64,000 nucleotides of DNA from Bradyrhizobium sp. BRP22 (GCF_020194175.1 NZ_JADYVX010000020.1:62001-126000), one strand, 5' to 3'. Positions 1 through 9,504 are shown, counted from the stretch's first letter. The notes: a model not told the origin generated them from the letters alone. Numbers and translations are program-made.

Positions 1-357
1 GATATAGGAGCAGCCGGTGGCGGGGCCATCGGCGGCAGGCCTGGTCTCGAATGCAACGCCAGCGGCGCGGATGTCGTGGGCATAGAGCCGGCCGATCTGA
101 TCGTCCTTGATCTTGCCGACATAGGCCGCGCGGGCGCCGAAATTGGCGACGCCGACGATGGTATTGGCCGCCGAGCCTCCGGACATCTCGGTCGCCGGGC
201 CCATGTCCTGGTAGATCGCGCCGGCGCGGGCTTCGTCGATCAGCGACATACTGCCCTTGGTCATGCCGTGACGGCTGAGGAACGCTTCGTCTGTTCTGAC
301 CAGGACGTCGAAAATCGCGTTGCCGATCCCGAGAACGTCATATTTTGCGTCGGCCAT
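1..357 (-). CDS. PfkB-family kinase (adenosine kinase-like), 5' part only
   Basis: This is the N-terminal 119 residues of a ribokinase/PfkB-fold enzyme; the rest lies beyond the left edge. Members phosphorylate a sugar or nucleoside with ATP in the cytoplasm. The start MADAKYDVLG at ATG 355-357 leads into the first strand (GIGNAIFDVLV, about 10-20). The PfkB signature region MSGGSAANT (about 58-66) follows, where substrate is bound. Rhizobial proteins with this start are usually annotated as adenosine kinase or carbohydrate kinase. The C-terminal catalytic DTxGAGD motif is outside the window, so the substrate cannot be decided. The gene is divergent from murJ, with 87 bp between the two starts. 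Confidence 0.85.
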   Translation of the reverse strand, partial: MADAKYDVLGIGNAIFDVLVRTDEAFLSRHGMTKGSMSLIDEARAGAIYQDMGPATEMSGGSAANTIVGVANFGARAAYVGKIKDDQIGRLYAHDIRAAGVAFETRPAADGPATGCSYI

Positions 358-444
358 TATCCATCCTTCTGGCGATTGCGAAGGTTGCGCCCTATCAGAT
401 CAACATGGCGCCAGCAAGCCAAGTGGCTGTTATATAGAAGTCAT

Positions 445-1986
445 ATGATCCGCTCCTTCCTCACCGTCTCATCGGGAACGCTGGCCTCACGGCTGCTTGG
501 ATTTGCCCGCGATTCCATCATCGCGGCGCTGCTTGGCGCTGGCGCCGTGGCCGACGCGTTCCTGGTTGCCTTCCAAATGGTCAATGTGGTGAGGCGGCTG
601 CTGACCGAGGGCGCGCTGAATGCCGCGCTGATACCCGCCTGGTTGCGCCTGCGTGAGACGGAAGGCGCGGCCGCCGCCGCGGCCTTCGCCGGCCGCGTGC
701 TTGGCACCATCAGCGCCGCGCTGATCGTGGCTTCCCTTGTGATCGGCCTGCTGATGCCGCTGGTGATTGCGGCGCTGGCGCCGGGATTTGTCGGCCGCGA
801 AACGCTGGAGCTTGCGGTCAACAATGCGCGGCTGATGCTGCCCTATCTCGCCTTCGCAGGACCGGTCACCGTGATGATGGGGCTGTTGAACGCGCAGGCA
901 CGATTTGCGCTCACCGCATTCTCGCCGCTGCTGTTCAACATCGCGCTGATCGCGGTGATGGCCGTGCTGCTGGTATGGCGAGGAGATGCGGCGCATGCCG
1001 CGCTGATCGTCGCTGCGACGGTTGGCGTCGCCGGACTGCTGCAATTGTCGATCCTGGTGCTGCGCGGCGGCAACGCCGCATCGCCGCTCCGCATCTCCTT
1101 CGACAAGGACATGCGCGGTTTTCTCGGCAAGGCGATTCCCGGCATGATCGCAAGCAGTGCGCCGCAATGGCTGATGGTGGCGGGCGCGGTGATCGCCTCC
1201 GCCTCGCCGTCGGCGGTCTCCTGGCTTTATTTCGCCAACCGCCTGGTCGAACTGCCGCTTGGCATTGTCGGTGTCGCCATGGGCACGGTGCTGATCCCGG
1301 AAATGACCCGCGCGCTGCACAGCGGCGACCGCGGCTCAATCGCGCACGCCGAATCGCGCGGGCTGGAGCTGGCGGTTGGCCTCGCGCTGCCGGCGACGCT
1401 TGGCCTCATCGTCTTGAGCGATCCGATCGTGCGGATGCTGTTCGAGCATGGGGCATTCGCCGCGCACGACGCCACGGCCACCGCGCATGCGCTGACCTGG
1501 CTTGCGCTCGGCCTGCCCGCGCATGTGCTGGTGAAAGCGCTGTCGCCCGCCTTCTTCGCCCGCGAGGATACAAGCACGCCGCTGCTTGGGGCTCTGGCCG
1601 CCATCCTGGTGGCGATCGTGGCGGCGTTCCTGCTCCGTCACTCTTTCGGAACGCGCGGCATCGCGGCCGGCATCACGCTCGGGGCCTGGAGCAACGCGCT
1701 CTATTTGATCAGGAAGGGCGGAGCGACGTTCGGCTTCTCGATTGATGCGCAGGCGCGCGATCGGCTGCCGCGCATCTGCCTGGCGGCGCTCGCGATGGGC
1801 GCGCTGCTCTGGCTTGCCGAGGGACTTGCGCCGCTGGCGGCCGGATCACGCGGGCCGGCGCAGGCCATGGTGCTGCTCGTGGTGGTTTTCGCCGCCATGG
1901 CGAGCTACGGCCTGTTCTTGAAGCTGTTCGGCGTGATCGGCTGGCGCGAGGCGGTCGCCGCGATCAGGCAAAACCGTGCCGCCTGA
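445..1986 (+). CDS. murJ: Lipid II flippase MurJ (MviN)
   Basis: Integral membrane protein of 513 residues in the MOP exporter superfamily. It moves lipid II across the inner membrane for peptidoglycan synthesis. The start MIRSFLTVSSGTLASRLLGF is typical of MurJ, with the conserved SR-LG-RD segment (LASRLLGFARDSIIAALLG). Alternating hydrophobic stretches across the whole length fit 13-14 membrane helices. A longer open frame runs upstream to position 76 but overlaps the divergent kinase and lacks MurJ similarity, so I chose ATG 445. There is no strong Shine-Dalgarno. The gene lies 66 bp upstream of trpS. Confidence 0.95.
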   Translation: MIRSFLTVSSGTLASRLLGFARDSIIAALLGAGAVADAFLVAFQMVNVVRRLLTEGALNAALIPAWLRLRETEGAAAAAAFAGRVLGTISAALIVASLVIGLLMPLVIAALAPGFVGRETLELAVNNARLMLPYLAFAGPVTVMMGLLNAQARFALTAFSPLLFNIALIAVMAVLLVWRGDAAHAALIVAATVGVAGLLQLSILVLRGGNAASPLRISFDKDMRGFLGKAIPGMIASSAPQWLMVAGAVIASASPSAVSWLYFANRLVELPLGIVGVAMGTVLIPEMTRALHSGDRGSIAHAESRGLELAVGLALPATLGLIVLSDPIVRMLFEHGAFAAHDATATAHALTWLALGLPAHVLVKALSPAFFAREDTSTPLLGALAAILVAIVAAFLLRHSFGTRGIAAGITLGAWSNALYLIRKGGATFGFSIDAQARDRLPRICLAALAMGALLWLAEGLAPLAAGSRGPAQAMVLLVVVFAAMASYGLFLKLFGVIGWREAVAAIRQNRAA

Positions 1987-2052
1987 CTTGCGCGGATAGC
2001 ACCAAAATGGCAAACGAGCCCGCCAAAGTGGCACTTTCCGGGAATTGAGACC

Positions 2053-3105
<1,053 letters not shown>

Positions 3106-3124
3106 GCGATCAACATCGATTGCG

Positions 3125-3145
3125 CCCTCTCCCAAAAGGAGAGGG
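3125..3145 (+). terminator. Hairpin after trpS
   Basis: Perfect 8-bp arms, CCCTCTCC (3125-3132) and GGAGAGGG (3138-3145), with a 5-nt loop, 20 bp after the trpS stop. There is no long T tract, so termination is possible but may need Rho. It separates trpS from the stress-protein gene. Confidence 0.5.
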
Positions 3146-3190
3146 AGTGTGTCACCATATGTTGCTTGGCAATAATGCACCGGGACATGC

Positions 3191-3685
3191 ATGACCACCC
3201 AGCGACGAAGCTACGAATCTGGTCACAAGCCAAAATGTCTTGTCATCGTTGACGACAGCGCCGAATGGGACCGCGCCGTCTACTACGCCAGCCGCTGGGC
3301 GATCCGGGTCGGCGGCGGCGTCGTGATGCTGCGCGTCATCGAGACCGAGGACCAGAACCAGCAATGGCTCGGGGTCGCCGACATCATGCGCGCGGAGGCC
3401 GAGGAGGCCGCCAACGAGGCGCTCGACCGCGCGGCAGGGCGCGCCAATGGCATTGCCGCGATCACGCCCGAGCGGGTGATTCGCGAGGGCGACCCGACCG
3501 AGCAGGTCCTCGACGTCATCGACAAGGACGAGGACATCTCGATCCTGGTGCTGGCGGCCAATCCGGGAGCCGAGGGCCCGGGCCCGCTCATCACCACCAT
3601 GGCCAAGATCATGGGCGCGTTCCCGATTCCCGTCACCATCGTGCCCGGCGGCCTGACCGACGAAGAGATCGATTCGCTGTCGTAA
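3191..3685 (+). CDS. Universal stress protein (UspA family)
   Basis: Small cytoplasmic protein of 164 residues with one Usp domain. After a short N-terminal extension (MTTQRRSYESGHKPK), the first strand reads CLVIVDDSAEWDRAVYYASRWA. The domain ends in the usual PIPVTIVPGG strand. The nucleotide-binding glycine loop of ATP-binding Usp proteins (G-2x-G-9x-G-S/T) is replaced by AANPGAEGPGP, so ATP binding is uncertain. GGGA at 3182-3185 serves as ribosome site for ATG 3191. Rhizobial genomes keep this gene between trpS and the Nfu gene. Its physiological role is not evident from sequence. Confidence 0.85.
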   Translation: MTTQRRSYESGHKPKCLVIVDDSAEWDRAVYYASRWAIRVGGGVVMLRVIETEDQNQQWLGVADIMRAEAEEAANEALDRAAGRANGIAAITPERVIREGDPTEQVLDVIDKDEDISILVLAANPGAEGPGPLITTMAKIMGAFPIPVTIVPGGLTDEEIDSLS

Positions 3686-3801
3686 CTCGTTGATTAATCG
3701 CCGGAACCGGCGGTTCCCGCCTTGATCCGTGCGTTCGCCGTCGCCATCTGCTAAGGGAACCTCACGCGCCGGCCTTGAACCGGCGACGCCGGAGAAAACA
3801 A

Positions 3802-4371
3802 ATGTTCATCCAGACCGAAGCTACCCCCAATCCCGCCACGCTGAAGTTCATTCCGGGCCGTACCGTGCTCGCCAGCGGCACCATGGAATTTGCGAGCCCC
3901 GAAGCCGCCATCCGCTCGCCGCTTGCCGAACGGCTGTTCGCCGTGCCCGGCGTCACCGGCGTGTTCTATGGCTCCGACTTCGTCACCGTGACCAAGGCCG
4001 ACGGCGACTGGCAGCATCTGAAGCCCGCGATCCTCGGCGCGATCATGGAGCATTATATGTCCGGCGCGCCGCTGCTCGCGGATGGCAGTGCCGAAAATGA
4101 CGAGGCGCTCGACGAGGACGGCGAGTTCTTCGATGAGGAAGACGCCGAGACGGTCGAGCAGATCAAGGATCTGATCGAGACGCGGGTGCGGCCGGCAGTT
4201 GCCAATGACGGCGGCGACATCACCTTCCGCGGCTTCAAGGACGGCGTCGTCTATCTCAACATGAAGGGCGCCTGCTCCGGCTGCCCGTCCTCGACGGCGA
4301 CGCTGCAGCACGGCATCCAGAATCTGTTGCGGCACTTTGTCCCCGACGTGGTCGAAGTCCGCCCGATGTGA
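3802..4371 (+). CDS. Nfu-type iron-sulfur cluster scaffold protein
   Basis: Protein of 189 residues with two domains: an Nfu N-terminal domain (about 1-90, starting MFIQTEATPNPATLKFIPG) and a NifU C-terminal domain (about 115-185). The cluster-binding motif is CSGC, Cys158 and Cys161. Family members hold a transient [4Fe-4S] cluster and pass it to target enzymes. ATG 3802 has a good ribosome site (GGAGA) and gives the canonical N-terminus; the in-frame ATG at 3775 would add a basic tail not seen in the family. An acidic linker (about 95-112) joins the domains. The next gene is tsaB. MiaB, an Fe-S enzyme, is encoded 2.7 kb downstream. Confidence 0.93.
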   Translation: MFIQTEATPNPATLKFIPGRTVLASGTMEFASPEAAIRSPLAERLFAVPGVTGVFYGSDFVTVTKADGDWQHLKPAILGAIMEHYMSGAPLLADGSAENDEALDEDGEFFDEEDAETVEQIKDLIETRVRPAVANDGGDITFRGFKDGVVYLNMKGACSGCPSSTATLQHGIQNLLRHFVPDVVEVRPM

Positions 4372-4387
4372 GGAGCGCGAAGAGTGC

Positions 4388-4452
4388 GTAGCGAATGGCG
4401 AATAAGGATCGCATCTGACCATCCGTTCGCCACTCGCCATTCGCCATTCGCC
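4388..4452. repeat. Inverted repeat of the GCGAATGGCGAAT type
   Basis: Perfect 13-bp arms at 4391-4403 and 4439-4451, plus a partial tandem copy of CGCCATT between them. It fills the gap between the Nfu gene and tsaB and ends 3 bp before the tsaB start codon. Confidence 0.75.
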
Positions 4453-4454
4453 CC

Positions 4455-5156
4455 ATGATCATTCTCGCCATCGACACCGCGCTCGACGCCTGCTCCGCCG
4501 CGGTGTTCGATACCACCGCCAGCAAGGCGATCGCGCTGCAATCGCAACCGATGAAGCGCGGACACGCCGAAGCGCTGATGCCGTTGATTGCGCGGGTGAT
4601 GAAGGAGAGCGGCATCGCCTTCGGCTCGCTCGATCGCATTGCCGTCACCACCGGTCCCGGCAGCTTCACCGGACTGCGCGTCGGCTTGTCGGCGGCGCGC
4701 GGCATCGCGCTGGCGGCCGGTAAACCCGTCGTCGGCGTCACCACGCTGACGGCCTATGCCGCGCCTGTCGTTGCCGAGAACGGCGAGCAGCCGATCATCT
4801 CCGCGATCGATGCGCGGCACGATCATGTCTATTTCCAGGTGGTGGGCGGCGACGGCAGTCCGCTGGTCAAGCCGAAGGTGGCGCCGATCGCACACGCGAT
4901 CGAGGCCGCGCAGCTTGGCGCGCCGCCGCATCTGGTCGGCAACGCCGCAAAAATCCTCGCGGACCGCTGGCCGGCGGAGATGGCGCCACCGTTCAAGGTC
5001 GATTCAGAGGTCGCGCCCGATATCACCTGGGTCGCCTGGGTCGGCGCGGCCGTCGATCCCGAAACGGCGCCGCCGCGGCCGTTCTATCTGCGTGCGCCGG
5101 ACGCAAAGCCGCCGGCCAACCCGCCGCTCGACGTCCCGCAACCGACAGCGTCATGA
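4455..5156 (+). CDS. tsaB: tRNA threonylcarbamoyladenosine biosynthesis protein TsaB
   Basis: Protein of 233 residues of the ASKHA fold. TsaB partners TsaD and TsaE in adding threonylcarbamoyl to A37 of ANN-decoding tRNAs. It opens with the strand MIILAIDTALDACSAAV and has the family motif GPGSFTGLRVGLSAARGIA (about 73-91). The start follows an inverted repeat by 3 bp and has no evident Shine-Dalgarno. The 3' end overlaps rimI by 4 bp (ATGA), showing translational coupling. The TsaE partner is encoded within this window at 49417, fused to another domain. Confidence 0.95.
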   Translation: MIILAIDTALDACSAAVFDTTASKAIALQSQPMKRGHAEALMPLIARVMKESGIAFGSLDRIAVTTGPGSFTGLRVGLSAARGIALAAGKPVVGVTTLTAYAAPVVAENGEQPIISAIDARHDHVYFQVVGGDGSPLVKPKVAPIAHAIEAAQLGAPPHLVGNAAKILADRWPAEMAPPFKVDSEVAPDITWVAWVGAAVDPETAPPRPFYLRAPDAKPPANPPLDVPQPTAS

Positions 5157-5638
5157 TGGCCTGGCTTTCCGAGTGGCTGGGCCGCGGCACGCCGGCGGTC
5201 GAGCCCGCGACTGTGCACGACGTACCGCGGCTTGCGCAGTTGCATGGCGCCTCGTTTCATCGCGGCTGGGGCGAAGGCGAGTTCGAGGCGATGCTCGGCG
5301 AGCGCAACACGCTGGTGCATCGGCTGCGGCTCGGGCGCAAGATCATCGGCTTTGCGGTCTCGCGGATCGGAGCGGATGAAGCTGAAATCCTGTCGATCGC
5401 GATCGATGCTGGTCAGCGCGGCAGAGGGCTGTCGCGTAACCTGTTGCTGACGCATCTCGGCCATCTCGCCGGCCGCGGCGTTCGCACTGTTTTCCTTGAA
5501 GTGGAGGAAAACAACCAGCCCGCCAGGCGGCTCTATGAACGGGCCGGATTTGCCGTCGTCGGTCGTCGCGAACGCTATTACAAGCAGCCCGGCGGGGAAC
5601 ATTTGAATGCGCTTCTGATGCGGCGTGACTTGTCGTAA
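5153..5638 (+). CDS. rimI: Ribosomal protein S18 alanine N-acetyltransferase RimI
   Basis: GNAT acetyltransferase of 161 residues. RimI acetylates the N-terminal alanine of ribosomal protein S18. The acetyl-CoA loop is GQRGRGLSRNLL (about 87-98), followed by the typical VFLEVEENNQPARRLYERAGF segment of RimI. Its start codon overlaps the tsaB stop, the common tsaB-rimI pair. An extra N-terminal stretch (MMAWLSEWLGRG) precedes the GNAT core. Other N-terminal acetyltransferase activities cannot be excluded from sequence alone. Confidence 0.9.
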   Translation: MMAWLSEWLGRGTPAVEPATVHDVPRLAQLHGASFHRGWGEGEFEAMLGERNTLVHRLRLGRKIIGFAVSRIGADEAEILSIAIDAGQRGRGLSRNLLLTHLGHLAGRGVRTVFLEVEENNQPARRLYERAGFAVVGRRERYYKQPGGEHLNALLMRRDLS

Positions 5639-5643
5639 CATGC

Positions 5644-5671
5644 GGGCAGTGGCAAAACAGTGCCGCCCTGC
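5644..5671 (+). terminator. Imperfect hairpin after rimI
   Basis: GGGCAGTGGCA pairs imperfectly with TGCCGCCCTGCCC just after the rimI stop and before fur. There is no T tract. Weak candidate for transcript end or processing. Confidence 0.3.
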
Positions 5672-5690
5672 CCTTCAAGGCTGAAGAAAC

Positions 5691-6140
5691 ATGGCTCCGC
5701 TAAAATCCCCGTCTGCGATCAAGAATTCCGGCATCGAGGCGCGCTGCGCCGCGACCGGCATGCGCATGACCGAGCAGCGCCGCGTCATCGCACGCGTGTT
5801 GGCCGAATCCATGGATCACCCTGATGTCGAGGAGCTTTACCGGCGCTGCGTCGCGGTCGACGACAAGATCTCGATCTCGACCGTCTACCGCACCGTCAAA
5901 TTGTTCGAGGATGCCGGCATCATCGAGCGCCACGACTTTCGCGAGGGCCGCGCGCGCTATGAGCAGATGCCGGACAGCCACCACGACCACCTGATCAATT
6001 TGCGCGACGGCAAGGTGATCGAATTCACCTCCGAAGAGATCGAGAAGCTGCAGGCGGAGATCGCGCGCAAGCTCGGCTACAAGCTGGTCGACCACCGGCT
6101 GGAGTTGTATTGCGTTCCGCTGGACGAAGATAAGTCGTAA
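5691..6140 (+). CDS. fur: Fur-family metalloregulator (Fur/Mur)
   Basis: Fur-family repressor of 149 residues: N-terminal winged helix (about 20-85, with ISISTVYRTVKLFEDAG as recognition region) and C-terminal metal/dimer domain with the HHDHLI cluster (about 97-102). The CxxC structural zinc motif present in E. coli Fur is absent (LRDGKVIEF in its place). In rhizobia this ortholog lies downstream of tsaB-rimI. It acts as Fur or as the manganese regulator Mur, and in Bradyrhizobium it also controls irr. Which metal it reads here is not decidable from sequence. GAAGA before ATG 5691 is the likely ribosome site. Confidence 0.9.
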   Translation: MAPLKSPSAIKNSGIEARCAATGMRMTEQRRVIARVLAESMDHPDVEELYRRCVAVDDKISISTVYRTVKLFEDAGIIERHDFREGRARYEQMPDSHHDHLINLRDGKVIEFTSEEIEKLQAEIARKLGYKLVDHRLELYCVPLDEDKS

Positions 6141-6143
6141 CAT

Positions 6144-6193
6144 AGCGTTTTCGAGCGAAGTGGATACCGGTTCGCGTGAAGAAAACGCGTCAA
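6144..6193. repeat. Dispersed palindrome, GCGTTTTC...GAAAACGC type
   Basis: Interspersed element with ends GCGTTTTC and GAAAACGC around a GAGCGAAGTGGATACCGG core. It begins 3 bp after the fur stop and contains the GTG start of the next gene. The same element is common in Bradyrhizobium genomes (from memory). Confidence 0.75.
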
Positions 6194-6874
6194 CAAGAAA
6201 TTCCCGATCTCATCATCTTCGATTGCGACGGCGTGCTGGTCGACAGCGAAGTCATTTCCTGCCGAGCGCATGCCGAGGTCCTGACGCGTCACGGCTATCC
6301 GATCACATCGGAGCAGGTCTTCGAGCGTTTCCTCGGTCGTTCGACGCGGCAGGCGAACCTCGAAGTCGAAGCCGAACTCGGCCGCAGCCTTCCCGATGAT
6401 TTTCACACGCAATTGCAGGACGAACTTTTCCGTTCCTTTGAGGCCGACCTGCAAGCGGTGCCGCACATTCATGCCGCGCTCGATGAGATCGCGCAGCCGG
6501 TTTGCGTGGCGTCCAGCGGCTCGCCGCAACGCATGCGCGTCAGTCTCGGCCGCACCGCCCTCTACGATCGATTCGCGCCGAACATCTTCTCAGCCTTGCA
6601 GGTCAAGAACGGCAAGCCGGCGCCCGATCTGTTCCTGTTCGCGGCTGAGCAGATGGGGGTGCCGCCTGAGCGCTGCCTTGTGATCGAGGACAGCATCGCC
6701 GGCATCGCAGCCGCCCGCGCGGCCGGGATGGCAGTCCTCGGCTTCTGCGGCGGCAGCCATTGCGGGGCCGGCCATGCCGAGGCGCTGCACGCCGCCGGCG
6801 CCACCATGACGTTTGCGGATATGCGGGAACTGCCAGGGTTGATCGAACGGGGCGCAGTCGCTGCCGTAACCTGA
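6176..6874 (+). CDS. HAD-superfamily hydrolase (beta-phosphoglucomutase-like)
   Basis: Cytoplasmic HAD phosphatase/mutase of 232 residues. The nucleophile motif is FDCDGVLVDSE (about 14-24), with alpha-helical cap, then motif II VASSGSP, motif III lysine in KNGKPAPD and motif IV IEDSIAGI. This layout fits the GPH/YieH branch that dephosphorylates sugar phosphates; the substrate is unknown. The start is GTG 6176, which lies inside a dispersed repeat, so the first residues (MKKTRQ) are repeat-encoded. The next in-frame start is far inside the conserved core, which makes the GTG necessary. The gene sits between fur and miaB. Confidence 0.85.
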   Translation: MKKTRQQEIPDLIIFDCDGVLVDSEVISCRAHAEVLTRHGYPITSEQVFERFLGRSTRQANLEVEAELGRSLPDDFHTQLQDELFRSFEADLQAVPHIHAALDEIAQPVCVASSGSPQRMRVSLGRTALYDRFAPNIFSALQVKNGKPAPDLFLFAAEQMGVPPERCLVIEDSIAGIAAARAAGMAVLGFCGGSHCGAGHAEALHAAGATMTFADMRELPGLIERGAVAAVT

Positions 6875-6877
6875 GTT

Positions 6878-6958
6878 GTCATTCCGGGGCGATGCGCCAG
6901 CATCGAACCCGGAATCTCGAGATTCCGGGTCTGGTCCTTCGGACCATCCCGGAATGAC
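6878..6958. repeat. Dispersed palindrome, GTCATTCCGGGG type
   Basis: Ends GTCATTCCGG and CCGGAATGAC, with nested hairpins GGAATCTC/GAGATTCC and GGTCC/GGACC inside. It starts 3 bp after the HAD gene stop and may act as a transcript-end structure. A second copy is at 15529-15630. Confidence 0.75.
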
Positions 6959-7043
6959 GGCCCAAAAGCTGGATTTTGGCTGCTTTAGGCTGTATTTGAG
7001 CCCTGCGCCCTGAATGCGCTCCTTTCCACCCAAAGCAGGTTCC

Positions 7044-8444
7044 ATGACGCCGCCGCGCAAGCTGCACATCAAGTCCTATGGCTGCCAGATGAATGTCTAC
7101 GATGCGCAGCGCATGGTGGATACGCTGGCCGGCGAGGGCTTTGTCGAGACGGCGAACGCCGATGAAGCGGACCTGGTGATCCTCAACACCTGCCATATTC
7201 GCGAGAAGGCCTCGGAAAAGGTCTATTCCGAGCTAGGACGGCTGCGGGTGATGAAGGACGACGCCGTGCGGCAGGGTCGCGAGATGAAAATTGCGGTCGC
7301 CGGCTGCGTTGCGCAAGCGGAAGGTGAGGAGATCATCCGCCGCGCACCGACCGTCGATGTCGTAGTCGGTCCGCAGAGCTACCATCATCTGCCGCAACTC
7401 CTGAAGCAGGCGAAGGCAGAAGGCCGCGCGCTGGAGACTGAATTCCCCGTCGAGGACAAGTTCGGATTTCTGCCGCCGCCGAAGCCCGACGCGATCCGCT
7501 CGCGCGGCATTTCCGCTTTCGTCACTGTGCAGGAAGGCTGCGACAAGTTCTGCACCTTCTGCGTCGTGCCGTACACGCGCGGCGCGGAAGTCTCGCGTCC
7601 TGTGACAAGAATCATCGACGATGTGGCGCGGCTTGCCGATAACGGCGTGCGCGAGATCACCCTGATCGGGCAGAACGTCAACGCTTATCACGGCGAAGGG
7701 CCGGATGGACGAAGCTGGCCGCTCGGCAAATTGCTGGAGCGGCTCGCCGCAATTCCCGGCGTCGCGCGCCTGCGCTATTCCACCAGTCATCCCCGCGATG
7801 TCGAGGACAGCCTGATCGAGGCACATCGCGACCTGCCGGCGCTGATGCCGTTCGTGCACCTGCCGGTGCAGTCCGGTTCGGACCGGATTTTGGCAGCCAT
7901 GAACCGCAAACATACCGCCGATGACTACCGTCGCGTCATCGACCGGTTTCGCGCGGCGCGCCAAGATATTGCTTTTTCATCGGATTTCATCGTCGGCTTC
8001 CCCGGTGAAAGCAGGGAAGATTTTTCCGCGACCCTCGCGCTTGTCACGCAAATAGGGTACGCTGCCGCTTATTCTTTCAAATATTCGCCGCGGCCCGGCA
8101 CGCCGGCGGCGGACATGCGGGAGATCGTGCCAGCGGCAGAAATGGACGAGCGATTGGAGCGCCTCCAGAACTTGATCGACATCCAGCAATCGGCCTTCAA
8201 CAAGGCTGTGATCGGCACCACGGTCGATGTGCTGTTCGAACGCGCAGGACGCAATCCTGGCCAGATCGTCGGCCGCACCGCCTATCTGCAGCCCGCGCAT
8301 GTGATGGCCTCGCCTGACATCATCGGAAAAGTGCTACCGGTCAGGATCGACAGCCTCGAGCGCTATAGCCTGCTCGGCGAGCTCGCCGCGCGTCATGCGC
8401 AGCCGCAAGCATCCGCTCTTTCGCAGACGGCCATTGGAGCCTGA
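7044..8444 (+). CDS. miaB: tRNA-2-methylthio-N6-dimethylallyladenosine synthase
   Basis: Radical-SAM methylthiotransferase of 466 residues that adds the methylthio group to i6A37 of tRNAs. The N-terminal UPF0004 domain carries the cysteines of the auxiliary cluster (SYGCQMN, NTCHIR, AGCVAQ). The radical-SAM motif is CDKFCTFC in the middle, and a TRAM domain ends the protein (NKAVIGTTVDVLFE...). ATG 7044 gives the usual start MTPPRKLHIKSYGC; ATG 7014 would add ten residues. The stop is followed within 5 bp by a possible TTG start of phoH, so the two are probably cotranscribed. Confidence 0.96.
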   Translation: MTPPRKLHIKSYGCQMNVYDAQRMVDTLAGEGFVETANADEADLVILNTCHIREKASEKVYSELGRLRVMKDDAVRQGREMKIAVAGCVAQAEGEEIIRRAPTVDVVVGPQSYHHLPQLLKQAKAEGRALETEFPVEDKFGFLPPPKPDAIRSRGISAFVTVQEGCDKFCTFCVVPYTRGAEVSRPVTRIIDDVARLADNGVREITLIGQNVNAYHGEGPDGRSWPLGKLLERLAAIPGVARLRYSTSHPRDVEDSLIEAHRDLPALMPFVHLPVQSGSDRILAAMNRKHTADDYRRVIDRFRAARQDIAFSSDFIVGFPGESREDFSATLALVTQIGYAAAYSFKYSPRPGTPAADMREIVPAAEMDERLERLQNLIDIQQSAFNKAVIGTTVDVLFERAGRNPGQIVGRTAYLQPAHVMASPDIIGKVLPVRIDSLERYSLLGELAARHAQPQASALSQTAIGA

Positions 8445-8448
8445 ACCC

Positions 8449-9504
8449 TTGCCAAAAAGTGCATCGGATTCATCTTCGCTTGCTCCCAGCCGCAAACCCG
8501 ACCGCGACATGCAGATCCCGCCAGAGACCCAGGTCGTCATCGACTTCGACGACAACCGCGCCGCTTCCGCGCTGGTCGGTCCTTACGGCCAGAATCTGGC
8601 GCAGATCGAGCGGCGGCTCGGCGTCGTCGTCGATTCCCGCGGCAACCAGATCACCATCGCCGGCTCCCGCGACGGCTGCGACGCCGCACGGCGTGTGCTG
8701 GAGACGCTCTATGGCCAGGCAACGCAGGGACATGACCTTTCGCAGGGCGACGTCGAAGGTGCGATCCGCGCCGTGATCGCCCAAGGCTCATTGTTCGAGT
8801 TCGATGCCAAGACCGCAAAGCCCTCGTTCGAGACTATAAATTTGCGCAAGCGCCCGGTGCGGGCGCGCACCGCGGCCCAGGATTCCTATATTCGCGCGTT
8901 GAAACGGCATGAATTGGTGTTCGGCATCGGTCCCGCCGGTACCGGCAAGACCTGGCTTGCGGTCGCCTATGCCGCGCAACTGTTCGAGCGCAAGGAAGTC
9001 GACCGCATCATCCTGTCGCGGCCCGCGGTCGAAGCCGGCGAACGGCTCGGCTTTTTGCCCGGCGATCTCCGCGAGAAGGTCGATCCCTATCTGCGGCCGA
9101 TCTATGATGCGCTCTATGACCTGATGGATGCGCGCGTCGTCGAGCGCGCGCTGCAAGGCGGCGAGATCGAAATCGCGCCACTCGCCTTCATGCGTGGCCG
9201 CACGCTGACCAATGCCGTCATCATCCTGGATGAAGCGCAAAACACCACCTCGATGCAGATGAAGATGTTCCTGACGCGGCTCGGCGAGAACAGCCGCATG
9301 ATCGTCACCGGCGACCCCTCGCAAGTCGACTTGCCGCACGGCCAGGCTTCCGGGCTGGCGGAGGCGGTACGCCTGCTGGAGGGCGTCGAGGGCATCGCAC
9401 AGGTGCACTTCACCGCCGAAGACGTGATCCGTCACGAATTGGTGGCACGGATCGTCGCCGCCTATGAGGGATTGCCACAACGGCAGGGCGCCGCCAAATC
9501 TTGA
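8449..9504 (+). CDS. PhoH-like ATPase
   Basis: P-loop protein of the PhoH family, cytoplasmic. An N-terminal KH-like segment (ALVGPYGQNLAQIERRLGV) precedes the ATPase domain, with Walker A GPAGTGKTW and Walker B VIILDEAQNT. Bacterial PhoH proteins next to ybeY are linked to RNA metabolism. The start is ambiguous: TTG 8449 lies just after the miaB stop, ATG 8509 gives MQIPPETQ, and ATG 8395 overlaps miaB by 50 bp. I prefer TTG 8449 or ATG 8509, since the overlap region is not conserved in type. It is followed by ybeY after 83 bp. Confidence 0.88.
   Translation: MPKSASDSSSLAPSRKPDRDMQIPPETQVVIDFDDNRAASALVGPYGQNLAQIERRLGVVVDSRGNQITIAGSRDGCDAARRVLETLYGQATQGHDLSQGDVEGAIRAVIAQGSLFEFDAKTAKPSFETINLRKRPVRARTAAQDSYIRALKRHELVFGIGPAGTGKTWLAVAYAAQLFERKEVDRIILSRPAVEAGERLGFLPGDLREKVDPYLRPIYDALYDLMDARVVERALQGGEIEIAPLAFMRGRTLTNAVIILDEAQNTTSMQMKMFLTRLGENSRMIVTGDPSQVDLPHGQASGLAEAVRLLEGVEGIAQVHFTAEDVIRHELVARIVAAYEGLPQRQGAAKS

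Noticed and set aside
2024..2045. TGGCAC upstream of trpS as a sigma-54 promoter
   Set aside because: The -12 element (TTGC with correct spacing) is missing.
8395..8448. PhoH start at ATG 8395 inside miaB
   Set aside because: A 50-bp overlap with miaB and arginine-rich non-conserved residues; TTG 8449 or ATG 8509 fits better.
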